NCBI GenBank assembly: GCA_036971475.1 | Contig: JBAIZL010000006.1 | Span: 139,261,231-139,325,230, forward strand | DNA from: Prosapia bicincta | Taxonomy: Eukaryota > Arthropoda > Insecta > Hemiptera > Cercopidae | DNA: 64,000 bases | Direction: 5' to 3' | Part shown: one piece after another, positions 45,773 through 57,237 of the stretch | Layout of the letters: each line of letters begins with the position of its first letter | Numbering within the stretch: position 1 is the stretch's first letter | Program-made: the position numbers and the translations under genes | The notes under the pieces: generated by a model | Database searches by the model: none | Told to the model about the DNA's origin: nothing | Seen by the model: the letters and a program-made list of their open reading frames with translations, nothing else

Positions 45773-47155
45773 GGTGTCTAGTGACAGGGAAAACCGGGAA
45801 AACCTGGAAAAGTCAGGGAATTTTAAGATTCTGGAAAATTCAGGGAAAAGTCAGGGAAAATTTTAAAAAATCGGGAAAATATTTATTTTGATTAAAAACA
45901 AAACTAGTGGCCATTGCTCTCGAATATTTGGTATTGTAAGCCAGCAGTTTAGGGGCAGGGCAATCAGGAAATAACACTTCTTTATTTAGATGCCCATTAT
46001 TTATTTGATAAGCCCGTTGCTATGACCTCAGGACTTATGTCAATAAATATTAAACGTGTCGAGTTGGTACAGCTGGGAAGTTTTAGCCTGGACCGTGGCC
46101 TTGGGGTGCGCAGTGGTTCTGTTATCATATGGACAGGTGGGGATAACAGATAACTCAGTCTGTTTCTGACCACACAGAACGCTGTGTAAACATTCGTAGC
46201 CAGCTATTTGTCTAGACTCGTGATAGTATGTGTTTTATTTGACGGTGATTATTTTTACACTGTTTATTTCAACATGGAAGGTTCCGGTTTTCATTGCCGT
46301 GGCGGGCAATCACGTCATGCAGATGATGTCGTCATTACCTTCCCTCCTTCCTTAGGATAAATATAAACTGAAAGATGAAGTGACAGAAGCAGAGGTTATA
46401 TGGTGCGTGAATTTAGTAATGCAACACTTCTTTACGCAGTGCAGAAGGTAGTGTGTGCCTCTTTCCAAGGATGTTCCCTGACAGCACCATTGCACAGAAC
46501 ATAAGATTGCGGAAAGATAAAATTTCCTATAGCGTTGTATTCGGTTTATCAAATTATTTTAAATTCAAATTCTAACTATGTAATTGGCTTTGATGAACGT
46601 TTAAACAAAATATCACAAAGAGCCCAAACGGATTTGAGTGTTAGGTATTGGGATGCAGAGACGGAGAAATGAAAGCTCGATATTTTGGTTCTGTGTTCCT
46701 TACAGACACAAAAGCAAAAGAGTTACTCAATTCGTTCTTAAAAGGTGTTCAAAGTCTGGATTTATCCAAGATCCTTCAGATATCAATGGATGGGTCCAAT
46801 GTAAACTGGGCTTTCTATAGACAGAAAATGACCGAGAAAGATAGAAGAGCAGCTAAGAAGAGGAAAAATAATATTCAGCTGAAGGAACTGGAAGCTAAAA
46901 AAGCAAAAGTGATGTCAGTTGCTAAAAAAGAAATAGAACTTATATCTGAAGAGATTGAAAAACTAAAGCAAAAAAGTTAAGACAAGACAGTTGTATAAAT
47001 TTGTTTATATTCTAAGTGTTATAAATATAGTGTAAATACAATTTAGAAAAGTCAGGGAAAACTCAGGGAATTTCTTCAAGCTATTTTACTAGACACCCTG
47101 GAAAAGTCAGGGAAAACTCAGGGAATTTCTTCAAGCTATTTTACTAGACACCCTG
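45773..47155 (+). mobile_element. Internally deleted DNA transposon with CAGGGTGTCTAG ends
   Basis: Left end CAGGGTGTCTAGTGACAGGG and right end ACTAGACACCCTG are inverted repeats flanked by TGTTA on each side (45768-45772, 47156-47160), a 5-bp target duplication. Subterminal GTCAGGGAAAA motifs repeat at both ends. The last 55 bp are duplicated in tandem (47046-47100, 47101-47155). The inside keeps transposase pieces. The superfamily is uncertain: the protein is hAT-like, but the usual hAT duplication is 8 bp. Confidence 0.7.
46275..46980 (+). pseudogene. Transposase remnant, hAT-like
   Basis: N-terminal pieces at 46355-46520 (KDEVTEAEVIWCVNLVMQHF) are separated by frame breaks from an open frame at 46648-46980 (110 codons). 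That frame has SVFLTDTKAKELLNSFL, then ISMDGSNVNWAF, a motif seen in a widespread hAT-like transposase group. It then passes straight into a lysine-rich coiled C-terminus (KKRKNNIQLKELEAKKAKV). The large middle part of the family protein is missing, consistent with internal deletion. Confidence 0.6.
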
Positions 47156-48040
47156 TGTTAGTATGATTAAGCAAATCTCAATTGATCTTGGCAGAATTTT
47201 TGGTTTGTGACCAATCATGGTACTATTTTGGCTGAAATGTGATGCATATGTACTTTTTCCATCAAACTTTCATGACACATCCCATTGCTGATCTCAATTT
47301 CCTCCGCATCCTCATGCACGAAAGTACGCTTTACAAAAATACAATTTACCCAAATCGAATAACGTTAATAAAGTTAATGTTTATTTTTGTTTTGTTGACA
47401 TCTAGCACCTTGATGTTAGATTTTTCGTTGTTAGATCTGTCTAATTTGATATGTATAAACCAGTCATAACATTGTATATAGTTTATACAGTTCTTAAGAC
47501 CCTGTTGAAACATTCCCACATAAAAGCAAAAAGTTTACTAATATTTAAGCAAAATTTAATATTACAATATTGTTTCACAAAATTTTTCTTTCACTTTCTC
47601 AATAATTCATCACATTATACTGTTAGCCACATCCCCCACAACTTGCAGACCTCGCTTCCTATTGGTACACACCTGCTCTTGATTTCTTGTATTCAGCTAA
47701 TTAATAATTTTAAACTTTTTAAAATAATGTCTGATTGTGTATTTATTTATTCGTTTATTACATTTTCTTTTTTTAAACCTTGTTTTGTAAATGCTTTATG
47801 GAGCTTTATGTGACAGAGAAATGTACTCAAATATCAACAAATATTCCTAACAGAAATGAAGATGAGTATCTTAAGAATGATATTTCTTTCTTTAAACCAG
47901 CTACTACATGAAAATTTATTAATATTTAAAAAAATAAAATAAAAAGTGTGCTTATTAACTACCCAAATTGCCTCCCAAGATGTCTCGTTTTTTAATACCT
48001 AGTTATGCTAGGTATTAAATACCTAAGATATCTAGTTATG
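47156..48040. other. TTC4 intron, AT-rich
   Basis: The hydrophobic 120-codon frame at 47451-47813 is AT-driven and unsupported. Near 47845-47870 the sequence ATTCCTAACAGAAATGAAGA matches, inverted, the interior of the element at 10373-11537 (about 11036-11070). Confidence 0.4.
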
Positions 48041-48048
48041 TCACTGCC

Positions 48049-48219
48049 ATGACCCCCAGGAATAGAGAAACAATTAAAATTTTGAAAGACAAGGAAGCAG
48101 AACAGCTCATTGACATTTCTATAGATTCATATTTGAAATCTAGGATCTGGGCTTTGTTTAAATTTTATTTGTACAGGATCGAAGATGTGGATTCAGTAAT
48201 AAGGAAGAAGGCACTTATA
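48049..48219 (+). pseudogene. Short coding-like frame of unknown origin
   Basis: A 56-codon + frame starts at an ATG and reads MTPRNRETIKILKDKEAEQL, then DISIDSYLKSRIW, ending at TAA. Its composition is charged and protein-like, unlike the surrounding sequence, but no domain is recognised and it lies inside the TTC4 intron. It is possibly an exon or a transposon fragment. Confidence 0.25.
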
Positions 48220-48916
48220 TAAGTGTTGATATTGTTTTGGATTCTTACCTGTGTGAGTAGAGTTTTTCTGTAGTTGCTGCTACAACAACTAATTATAGAA
48301 CTGACCTCAAAATAAAAAAATAAATTCCTATTTTTCTTTCAGAAATTATACCAAGTTTTAATGAATAATAAAATATGAATCAGTCCATCCCTCTCAATAA
48401 GTGAAAAAGTTTTGTATTAACTATTTTGTAACAATAAATCCTTTAATTGTGTCTTACGTCAGCCATTTTTATATACTTTTATTTCTCAAAGTTTACTTTT
48501 TTTCATTTTAAGATATGTCAGAAATCTAATCAATAATATTGCGAAGTTTTATTTATTAAAAAAAGTAGTATTATGAAATGAGAATTAAATTTAAATCGTA
48601 GTTTGTGATATAAAATGTATTTTAGCCTATTTGGAATTAGTTTTGTATTTAGCCACATAAACCCACTGAAAGAAATCATCTGTTTGTTATTTCATCTTCT
48701 ATGCTATCGTTGGTTCTTATTTTCTTTGGAGAGTTCATACAAGTTTATACTTCTTGATTCTTGTCACATTTCTTATAATCCACTAAATTTTGTTCATAGT
48801 TATGAAGAATTTTTTAGGCTCACAAATTCTCTATGATCATCAGGATTTTTTCCTAAATATCTTTTAGTGTTTATTTTACTGTAGTTACAAAAGTTAACAT
48901 AAAATTTAATAAATTA
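48220..48916. other. TTC4 intron, nothing recognised
   Basis: AT-rich; only a spurious hydrophobic frame at 48615-48836. Confidence 0.4.
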
Positions 48917-49111
48917 TACACAACAACCTCTAACCACAAATATTTTATTCAAGTCTTAGTTTGGGTACCAAGTAACCATCCTCAGAGACATGACACAACT
49001 TGCTACCTAGAGCCAATAAGTTATATCATGTCTCTGAGGTTGGTTACTTAGTAACCAAGATGTAAATAAGACTAGAATAAAAATACTTGAGGTTAGAGGT
49101 TTTTGTGTATT
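48917..49111. repeat. Foldback element, family 6
   Basis: Arms of about 85 bp: ACACAACAACCTCTAACC..GGTTACC-like left arm (48918-49000) against GGTTACTTAGTAACC and GGTTAGAGGTTTTTGTGT at the right. The inner CAGAGACATGA / TCATGTCTCTGAGG pair is perfect. It lies about 200 bp before TTC4 exon 2. Confidence 0.75.
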
Positions 49112-49179
49112 ATTTATTAATAATAAACCACAGTGAATTATTCCAAATAATTAGTAAAACAAAATTTATGTTTCACAAA

Positions 49180-49181
<2 letters not shown>

Positions 49182-49250
<69 letters not shown>
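49182..49250. repeat. (TG)n(TA)n compound microsatellite
   Basis: A TG run of about 18 bp passes into a TA run of about 53 bp, 60 bp upstream of TTC4 exon 2. Confidence 0.9.
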
Positions 49251-49253
<3 letters not shown>

Positions 49254-49310
49254 TATTAACTTTTTTAAAAAATACATATAATTGTTAATTAAATTTCTTG
49301 CATTATACAG

Positions 49311-49428
49311 GAGTTTGAAAAACATCCTTTTTTTATGACAAAGAGTCCAGAAGAAGGCGAAGAGTTGTCACCTTTAATGGAAGGAATACAACAATTAAAA
49401 TATGATTCTACAGAAAATACCCCAGAAG
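49311..49428 (+). CDS. TTC4: TTC4/Dpit47 homologue, second coding exon
   Basis: After acceptor ttatacag, 39 codons plus one base run to the donor CCAGAAG|gtaaaa (phase 1). The reading [31 protein letters not shown] continues the family motif [12 protein letters not shown] directly from exon 1 (phase 0 junction). The next expected part, the three-TPR region, was not found up to 64000, so the gene must continue through a very long intron beyond the window, or be broken. Both exons are free of stops, which favours an active gene. Confidence 0.85.
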
Positions 49429-50122
49429 GTAAAAAAACCATAGAAGGATTGCAATTAATCTAACAATGTCATTTTAAGAGTATTAAAGAACAAGAGTTAA
49501 AATCCTAAAAATAGCGTTTTGGGGAAATGCATAAAGTGTTCAAAGCATTCCAAATGCCAATGGATACTAATGAATTTAAAAGAAAGAGCCTAGTTTCAAA
49601 ATTATTGTTGTAATTTATATTTTGCACTTTCAAGTAATAGTCTTGCAGGTGTTTAATTTTTAAAAATTGTAAATTTTCAAAACAATTTTACAAAGTTTTA
49701 CATTATTTAGTCTTGAAGGAAAGCAATAATATAAGATTCAAAAAATACAAATCAATAGAGGACATATTTAAATGCACTCTGGAGAAAATGGAAAAATTGA
49801 TATGAGCATTTCTAAATATGATTCATAAAATGTTTTGCAAAGAATTGGTTTAAGAGTATTTTTCTTCAGGTTTATGCGCCACATTGTTTTGGCATTTAGA
49901 GTGACTTTTTTTTACCTCCATTGACCATTGTCAACGCAGCCTATAATATTTACATTATTTTGGATTTCTTTTACATTACCTCGATGTCAAGGAACTTCTA
50001 AAAGTACTTTTTCTAATACTTTAAATCACAGTTGTGGATTTATTTTTATTTTTCGTATTTGGTAGACAATACTGTTCTTTTTTGGTATTTCATTGAAGTT
50101 ATTGTTGTAGCTGTATTTTCTC
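49429..50122. other. TTC4 intron 2 start, AT-rich
   Basis: No exon with TPR-like sequence and no repeat were recognised. Confidence 0.4.
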
Positions 50123-50254
50123 AGGCTTCAATGATTACTTCTTGTTGCGGATATCTAGCCTCAAATGACGCCGATGATCCGATGTCCATGATAGATCGCT
50201 GCCGCCAGTGCCCATGCGGACTTGTCCAGGAATATAAAGGCTTCAATGATTACT
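50123..50254. mobile_element. Small GC-rich insertion with 17-bp target duplication
   Basis: AGGCTTCAATGATTACT occurs at 50123-50139 and 50238-50254. Between them lie 98 bp, much richer in G+C than the surroundings (ATGACGCCGATGATCCGATG). Long direct repeats of this kind are typical of LINE-mediated insertion, so it may be a 5'-truncated LINE 3' end or a retroposed RNA fragment. Identity unknown. Confidence 0.55.
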
Positions 50255-52960
50255 AACCTTTTTTAAGTGAAAGTTCTTGTAGTAGATTTTTTCATATTTA
50301 GCTGCTATTGTACTTTTGTTTTCTTGGAGCTGTACTCGTAGTAGTACTTTCTGTTACTGACTTATGTAATTTATGAATAACTCCTTTAAATGATTTTTTG
50401 TCATTTTACTCTGTAATCTCTGAGTATAAAATACTGGGCTATCTGGCTTACAATATTAGACAGTGTCTTATCAGTAAGTAAAATTTTCCCCTAAAAAATA
50501 AGGCATAAAATTAGTTTATTGTTTTTTGTTTAAAAAATTATGTAAACAATTTTTTGTTTAAATATGGTTGGTTTGTGAGTCAGGTACAACTATTTATTTA
50601 AACAGCAAAGGTTATCTTTAGGACTGCAATACATAAGTACTTAATTAAAATTACCAACAATAATAACCATGGTTTGCAAATAAACTTAGCTAGGTCTGCA
50701 ATGAAATTTTTTATAATTATAAAACACTAACAGATTACCCATCCTTCGTACAGGGTTGACATATTTGTTTTGATTTAATTTGTATTTGTATTTGGGTTGA
50801 ATTTAATTTACTGAAAATAAATCCCAATAAATATATCAAACTATAGTTTATAAACTTTACCGATTATTGTCTTGAAAAACCAAGAGAAGGAAAAGCTTCT
50901 GCTTGTAACATGACATTTGAAAAGTATTTTTAACCTTAAAAGATGAATAAAAACAAACATTTACTATCACCTGTTTAGTTGTGTTTAAAAGTAACTTTTA
51001 CAGGTGATTACAGGCACATTTACTATCTGCTGACTAAGCCAAGTATATAATGCAGTATAGGTAATTGAGTGTTACTGGAGTTTTCAAGGTTAGTGGGGCA
51101 GTTCCCTGATAGTATGTGTAAATAAAGGGAAAAGTTCAGCTTAGTGGTCCAATAGTTTTTACGTGTTTGAGTAACACATACACAGATACCATTAGCTTTT
51201 CTAGAATAGTACAGATTATAAAAACCACTAAAATGAGTAACGTTAAACATTTTGTTAATATTATTAACATAATTAAAACCTATTTTATATTTAATTGTAA
51301 CAAACATTTGAAAAAACCCCAACCACTACTACAGTTACAATCACTTACAAGTCAGGAATAAAATACATTTACAGTTATAAAATTTCTAAATTAAATCAGA
51401 TTCACATTGCAAAACAACCTTCAAAATTTCAAATAATCAAACTAATCAAGACTAAGTATTTTTAAGTCATGTCAATTTTTTAGTGTCCTTAACATTAATA
51501 GCATTCTTTTGTAACAAATGTGGATCATCTTAGAAGATATACATCATTGGCAGTTACTTTCATAGTACAAAACCTTGGGATTTGAAAAATCAACTCTATG
51601 ATTATAAACTCCTTGATATGATCTGATATGGGAGATGTAGGAGGTACACCAAGTTTTTACTCCTTTTTTGATGCTCACTTATATATACATAGAACTGTTT
51701 AAATAAATAGTTGTATCTGACTCGTAAATCAACCGCATTTATTTCAGCAGTTAGAAGTAAAATCTATTATATTTCACAAAAAATCAACTATATAGATCGA
51801 CAGATTACATTTTCACCAGTTGAGTGGCTGTTAAAAATATTATTCGAATTTAAGGGATTGATTAAATTTATTCTATTTACTGGCTGTTCACTAAAATCTC
51901 CAATCAGGAGACATAATCCATATTTCACAAAAATTTTGATGTTTGGAGATGTCCACTATTCAGAGGGGAAAAATAGGGTTTAAAATTATCTACATATATG
52001 GTATAAGATAGTAAATAAACTTCCAATTCTTTATTGAAATTTAGACATTCATTTTAAAATAAAATTGGAAAATTCATCAATTTATCACAATATTAAATTT
52101 TGGGTTTTAGCAAATGTACTGCTACAAAAACAATAGTTTGCCCAACAAGATAAAATATCTTTTTATCACATAAATTCCAAGGGCCAAGACCAGCGAGATA
52201 AAAACAGGTCACAATTATTGTCATAAGATCTGATACAAAGAACCGCTACACCTGTGTACAACGGGTATCTAGCTAACACAGTCAAGGGATATCAATATGA
52301 GGGTGTGCAGTTGCTGTTTTGAATCATGTTAATTGATTCACAATTTTTTTCAATTTTGTCATTTAATCTTAATTTCAACTTGTACCAGGACAATAATGAA
52401 AGGTTCGTTCTACCATTTAATGCCACAGGTAAGTTGGTTTCAGTTAACTTCGGTTTTATAATGTTTATACTTTTATTCCGTTCTGTTGTAAAATTAATAA
52501 TGCATACTAACAGTAGTGTACATCATGAACAAAACTTATCACCCTCTCTGCTTCCTACCGTTAGCTTCTCTCGATCTCGGTAAAACAATGTCTCATTAAA
52601 TTTTCCAAATAAACAATATATGAAATAACCCGTTCATATGTTGTTCATATTGTTATAAAGGATAAGAATAGGAACAACAAATGAATAGGTTATTTGTTAT
52701 TCCTATTTTTTGTAGTTCTAATAAGATCACCCAGTAGTATCGTTATTGTCTCGTGGAGGAAAGGGATTTGAATACAGGTAGAATTAAGGGAGGCACATCT
52801 AAAGCCTGTTAGTGGATATAGGAGATAATGTACAAGTGTAGGAGATTTTGTACAACTTCTCATATCTCAAGTAGAACTACTCTTTGCATTGTAATTCTCA
52901 TACAATGATAAAATTTATAAACAAGAAGAAAGTTTTGCTGTGGGCTCCCCATTATGAAGT
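50255..52960. other. TTC4 intron 2, long stretch without a supported gene
   Basis: Several AT-driven frames of 64-99 codons (51023-51361, 51711-51983, 52326-52583) show no domain. A 16-bp hairpin (AATAGGAACAACAAAT / ATTTGTTATTCCTATT) lies at about 52670-52710. GC content rises slightly near 52735-52830 without a recognisable feature. Confidence 0.35.
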
Positions 52961-53960
52961 ATATTATCTGAAATATTTTTACAATTGGATAGAAAAATGA
53001 ATGAAATTATAAAAATATATGATAAAATTTCTTATAGGTTTAGATATGTAGATGATTTAATGCTTATATCAAACAATAATAATATGAAAAATACATATTT
53101 TGGATAAAATTATTAATAATATCGAATTTACTTATGAAATGGGAAAAATTAATAAAATAAATTTTCTAGATTTAACAATAATATGGAAAAATGAAGAATT
53201 TGAATATATGATATACCGTAAACCAACACAACCAAATTATACCAAATAATTCTAATCATCCATATAACCAAAAATGGTTGCTTTATATAATTTATTATAT
53301 AGAATGCATAAAATCCCCATGAATGAAGAAAATAAAATAAGAGAAAAAAATAATTTATCAAATTGCAATAGAAAACTGTTATAAAAAGAAAACTGTTGAC
53401 AAACTTAACTATAATATTTTTAATAAGCAACATAATAATTTAATTTACAAAAAAAAGAAATAATACAATATGGACTTTATTTTTATTTACAGGTAATATA
53501 AAAAAAATATCACCAAATTATTTAAAAATACAAATATGAAAATTGCATACAAAAGTAGTAATAAAATAATAAACAATGAATAACAATAATAAAATAAATA
53601 TTATCCATGAAAAAAATGGTGTTTATAAATTAGAATGTAAAAGCTGTAATAAAACTTATATAGGTCAAACCAAAAAGAAATTAAAAGAAAGATATAAAAA
53701 ACATTTAAATGCTTATAAAAAACCAGAAATATACAAATCAGAATTTTCAAATCATTGTATTAATAATAAACACCAATTTCCAAGTATTGAAAATATGAAA
53801 CTTATAAAAGAAATTAATAAAGGATTAAGAATGAACATATATGAAGCTTTTTAAATATACAAATACAGTAATAATAACAAATTAATAAATAAACAAATAC
53901 AAATACATTCTAAATTTGATACTAAATTCATGACAATAATGTTACGACAACAAGATCAAC
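52961..53960 (+). mobile_element. Penelope-like element, family C, decayed
   Basis: The + strand has RT pieces in shifting frames: YRFRYVDDLMLIS (about 53029-53070), KINFLDLTIIWKNEEFEY (about 53155-53210) and PYNQKW. A linker and a GIY-YIG endonuclease follow (53576-53854) with GVYKLECKSCNKTYIGQTKK and NHCINNKHQF. Extremely A-rich codon use sets it apart from families A and B. The RT part is broken; the endonuclease frame of 92 codons is still open. Confidence 0.8.
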
Positions 53961-54009
53961 TTGGCAATTTGTATAAATTTCCCAACAATGTTATTTCTGA
54001 TATAACATA

Positions 54010-54850
54010 TGTTTTGTTTATTCTTTTGAATTTTGTACTCGATTACATTAGGTGAAACTTAATTAATCACTTTTAAATAAGTTTATGACTATCCGAACTT
54101 TAAATTTGTAAAATCTTACTGAGACAGAACTTGGCTCCATGGCGATCTTCATCAGTGTCTTCTGCTTGAAGTTGTTAGGTTAATCGGTTACGGTTTTAAA
54201 GGCAGGTTTTCGATAGTATCAAAGAGTATGTATGATTTGTACTGGGTTTGTTCATTTAATATGATTGTATTTTGTGTGTTTGTAAATTTCATATTGTTCT
54301 GGTTTGTTGAGATGTGGTCCTTTTTGGTGTTTTGTAATATTTCTAGGTTATGGTAAATGTCTATGTATTTGTGTCCTGTTTATTTTAGGTGATTGAAGAA
54401 TGCTGAGTTGTTGTTCTGTTTTGGTGATTTTGTATGTTCCTCGACTCTTTGTTGGAAGCTAAGACTTGTTTGCCCAATGTAAAATTTGTTGCAGTTTGTA
54501 CAGTTTAATTTGTATATGCCTGGTGTTTGTAGTTTATCTTTGTTGTTGGTGTCGTGTTGTATTTTGTATTGTAGTTTGTTATTAGTTTTGTATGCTATTT
54601 TATATCCTGTTTTTTGAAATTTGTAGGCTATTTTATTTGATGTTTTGTTTATGTATGGTATTGTGATGTATTCGTTTTTCCTGTCTGTAGTGTTTATTTT
54701 AGTGTTTTTTTTTGTATATTGTGCCATAGTTTCCTATTATTGTGATGTTGTATCCATTTGTGTATGCTAAATATATAAAGGTGTCTAGTTCTTTGTTTGT
54801 TTTCTGTGGTCATTGATACTTGAGCTTATGGAGCATGGATCTAAAAAGTA
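54010..54850 (-). mobile_element. PLE-A copy, endonuclease and terminus, minus strand
   Basis: The terminus at 54025-54200 (TTGAATTTTGTACTCGATTACA to CATCAGTGTCTTCTGC) leads into minus-strand coding sequence. An open frame of 115 codons (54727-54380) contains GIYKLNCTNCNKFYIGQTSL, then a stop. The CxxC-YIG pattern is intact, but the RT is missing upstream of about 54850. A truncated copy. Confidence 0.8.
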
Positions 54851-54889
54851 AAAGTGATAAAATATATTTTATATCTTGCATTAATGTAT

Positions 54890-54990
54890 TATTTATTCCT
54901 GATGATGTTGGTACTATTTATCAACGTAAAGCTTTAATTAAATTACGTTGGTATGTGATACGTTATAAAAATTAGTACAAAATCTTGTAT
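54890..54990. mobile_element. Single terminus related to the 1.17-kb inverted-repeat element
   Basis: CTGATGATGTTGGTACTATT, TATCAACGTAAAGCTTTAAT and the following AATTACG resemble the right arm at 11444-11500. It lies directly next to the truncated PLE-A copy. Confidence 0.45.
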
Positions 54991-55348
54991 TTGAATAACC
55001 TCAGTTGTTATACACATATTTATCATTGGTATTCAACCAATTAGAATTTTAAAACTAACAATATTTATAAACATTTGCAACTGTTTTCTCAACATTGTTA
55101 TGTAATTTTTTTTTCATTTACTTACTGACCATTATATTAATGGCATTAATGTTCAACCTGAAATAGGGATGGTCAATCCAGTGACTTTAACGAATCGGTG
55201 ATTTTAGTGACAGCGCCAGGCTTGGATCAGTGACTTTAGTACAAGTGACAAGAACAGGGAGGCATACCACACTGGTGACAAAAAAACAGTACCAGTAACA
55301 TTATTATTAGGAAGGAACACATAGACTGGGGTAATAAATTATATAATC

Positions 55349-55600
55349 TTATTTGAAACTAAAAAATAACCGTTTAATTACAAAATACAGTTCATTTACA
55401 GTTTTGGATATTTGTATTAACAAAAAGGATTTTCTGACCTTATTAAGACTTAATCGAGGTCTTCTATAATTTAAAATGTAACTTCCCTTAGAGAATAGTA
55501 GATCGTAAGGTACAGGAATGGCTAGTCCATAAAAATGTTGTTTCACTAGTTTGTATAAGTTAGGATAATTATATCAGTTCTTTGCCCACCATTTCAGTGG
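55349..55600 (-). pseudogene. hAT transposase C-terminal dimerisation region
   Basis: The minus strand reads NPLKWWAKN (before a stop), then YPNLYKLVKQHFYGLAIPVP, LLFSKGSYIL and RRPRLSLNKVRKSFLL. It aligns with the family pattern of W..., IPATSVPSERLFSKAG, RRSRLSP and LLFL. The Ser-Glu-Arg of the canonical block is lost. Decayed. Confidence 0.7.
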
Positions 55601-55799
55601 ATTTTCCCTTCTATTTAGAGTAGGTTCCTCTGAGTAGCAACTCGCTTCAACATGGCCCCTGGGTGTAGGGTTGACTTTCGGAGAGGTTGACAATATTTTG
55701 TGTACTCAGCACCATGGTAACAGTTCATCAACTTTAAAACTACTACAACAGCCTAGGTTATAACAGAAGAGTATCAGAATTCGGTGATTAATTATGCAT

Positions 55800-56042
55800 A
55801 ATAAATAATTTATTTACCTCTAAATTTGATGGCGAAGGTGAAAGGTTTGTTGTTGGTTGCAGCTTCACTAACGGGTGTTTTCAAACCATGTGTTTCTTCA
55901 AATTACTGTTAGTTGTTTTATATGATAATTTTGCCTGACAAATATCACACTTCGCGAATCTACTATCAACAGGGGTGAAGTGATTCCACACCTTGCTTTT
56001 TTTCTTTTTTGGAAAGCTTATTTTACTTAAAAATAAACTCAT
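55800..56042 (-). pseudogene. BED-type zinc finger exon of the hAT element
   Basis: From the ATG at 56042, the reading gives FPKKKKSKVWNHFTPVD, CDICQAKLSY and NSNLKKHM, then an in-frame TGA, then KHP. It has the C-x2-C and H-x4-H ligands of a BED finger, the last His after the stop. A donor-like TTTAGAG|gtaaat follows near 55817. This is the DNA-binding part of a ZBED/hAT transposase. Confidence 0.7.
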
Positions 56043-56085
56043 ACAGAATTAAGAACAAACTGTAGCGTTTACGGCACACAACACT

Positions 56086-56854
56086 TGGAGGCGTCAGCTC
56101 CGCTAAAATATTAGAAAGAAGACGAAAGAGAGAGATAGTCGCGGTCGTTATTGTGATTGAAATTGTACATGAATAAAATTAAGGCTGGCGGCAAAAATGC
56201 CTAATCGACAAATAAACAGTGTTTATCACTAATTAAGCCTCGGGAAAAATAGGCACAAGTTTATGCTAAAAGTATTTGGAACTGATTAACACTTACCCTA
56301 AGCTGAACAAAGGGGTTACGTGCACGGTAGGTTTGATGTCTTCTGAACTTCTGCAGCAGGGCCCTGGGTGAAGTGGTGATGGCCAGACGGCTCGTGCTGT
56401 AAAACTTAATAAACGGAGTTCAATTCTAATACTATTCACAATTGAAAAAGTCTTTAAATAAGCGAGCGACTCCGTAACGGCGGCTTGTAACGGCGAGGTT
56501 AAAGGTGCATTCGAACACGGCACTTGGACTAAATAATGTACACTTTCGCGGTTAACGAGCATATAAAGCAAATACAATACGAAACACTTAAATTTAGACA
56601 TACGCGGGGCGAACTTAACGTCTACGAGGTTAGCTAATAAGGTTAAACCCGCAACGGACGTGCTGGTCTGTCTACGGCAAGCAAAAGACTGGGGTGAGGG
56701 AACTGTGCTAGGGTGGGGATTAGGCGCGCGCCAAGGGACAACGTGGTCTTAAACTATCGACGATAAACCATAGATTGAGCTATCGAATAGACAAGGCACA
56801 GGCTGATTGAATTCGATACTGGAGCTGTTTAATCTACCAAAGCTGACTCCAACA
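56086..56854 (-). repeat. 3' LTR of the Bel/Pao element
   Basis: In element sense it begins TGTTGGAGTCAGC and ends CTGACGCCTCCA, giving TG...CA ends. It contains a 13-bp duplication (GGCTTGTAACGGC region near 56480-56493) absent from the other LTR. The flanking host bases before 56086 are ACACT; the matching target duplication is outside the window. Confidence 0.85.
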
Positions 56855-56870
56855 TTCCGCCCACCAAAAA
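56855..56870 (-). promoter_or_regulatory. Polypurine tract of the Bel/Pao element
   Basis: In element sense TTTTTGGTGGGCGGAA immediately precedes the 3' LTR. This is the expected place for the primer of second-strand synthesis. Confidence 0.6.
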
Positions 56871-57237
56871 CGGATGTTTTTAATCCGCCAGGTGGGTAGA
56901 GGGCGAAGAACTAGAGAGCACCGGAGACCGAGGGTGCCGAAGAAGAAGTGGTCGGGGTACGAAGAAAGCAGAAAAGAGCAGATGAAGTGAATAGCTCCAA
57001 TAGCTGTGCTGAAGACAATAGACTACCGCCCACCCTGGGTAACCACTGGGTGACGGTGAACGGGGTTGACTGGAAGAAGCGAGGTGCTGAAGATGTAGCG
57101 AAGAAATCTATGGCGTTGAAGATACTTAAAGAAACGAGGTTGGACAAAATTGCTGAAGAGGCGAAGAAGTCGAGTGAGATTAAGAACTCGAGGAAACGTG
57201 GTCGTACCACACAGGTGCTGAAGAAGCGGTCAAGAGA

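Larger units (their letters stand above)
55164..56085 (-). mobile_element. hAT-family transposon (BED finger), internally deleted and interrupted by Bel/Pao
   Basis: The left end TAGGGATGGTCAATCC looks like a hAT terminus. Coding remnants are on the minus strand: a BED zinc finger near 56042-55880 and a C-terminal dimerisation region near 55600-55349. The central transposase is missing. The other terminus is not seen before 56086, where the Bel/Pao LTR starts, so it should lie on the far side of that insertion, outside the window. Confidence 0.65.

Noticed and set aside
47451..47813. 120-codon + frame in the TTC4 intron
   Set aside because: Hydrophobic, AT-driven composition, no domain or splice support.
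52390..52430. 40-bp stretch between an AG and GTAAGT that looks like a mini-exon
   Set aside because: No homology to the TTC4 TPR region and no coding constraint visible; sites of this kind occur by chance.
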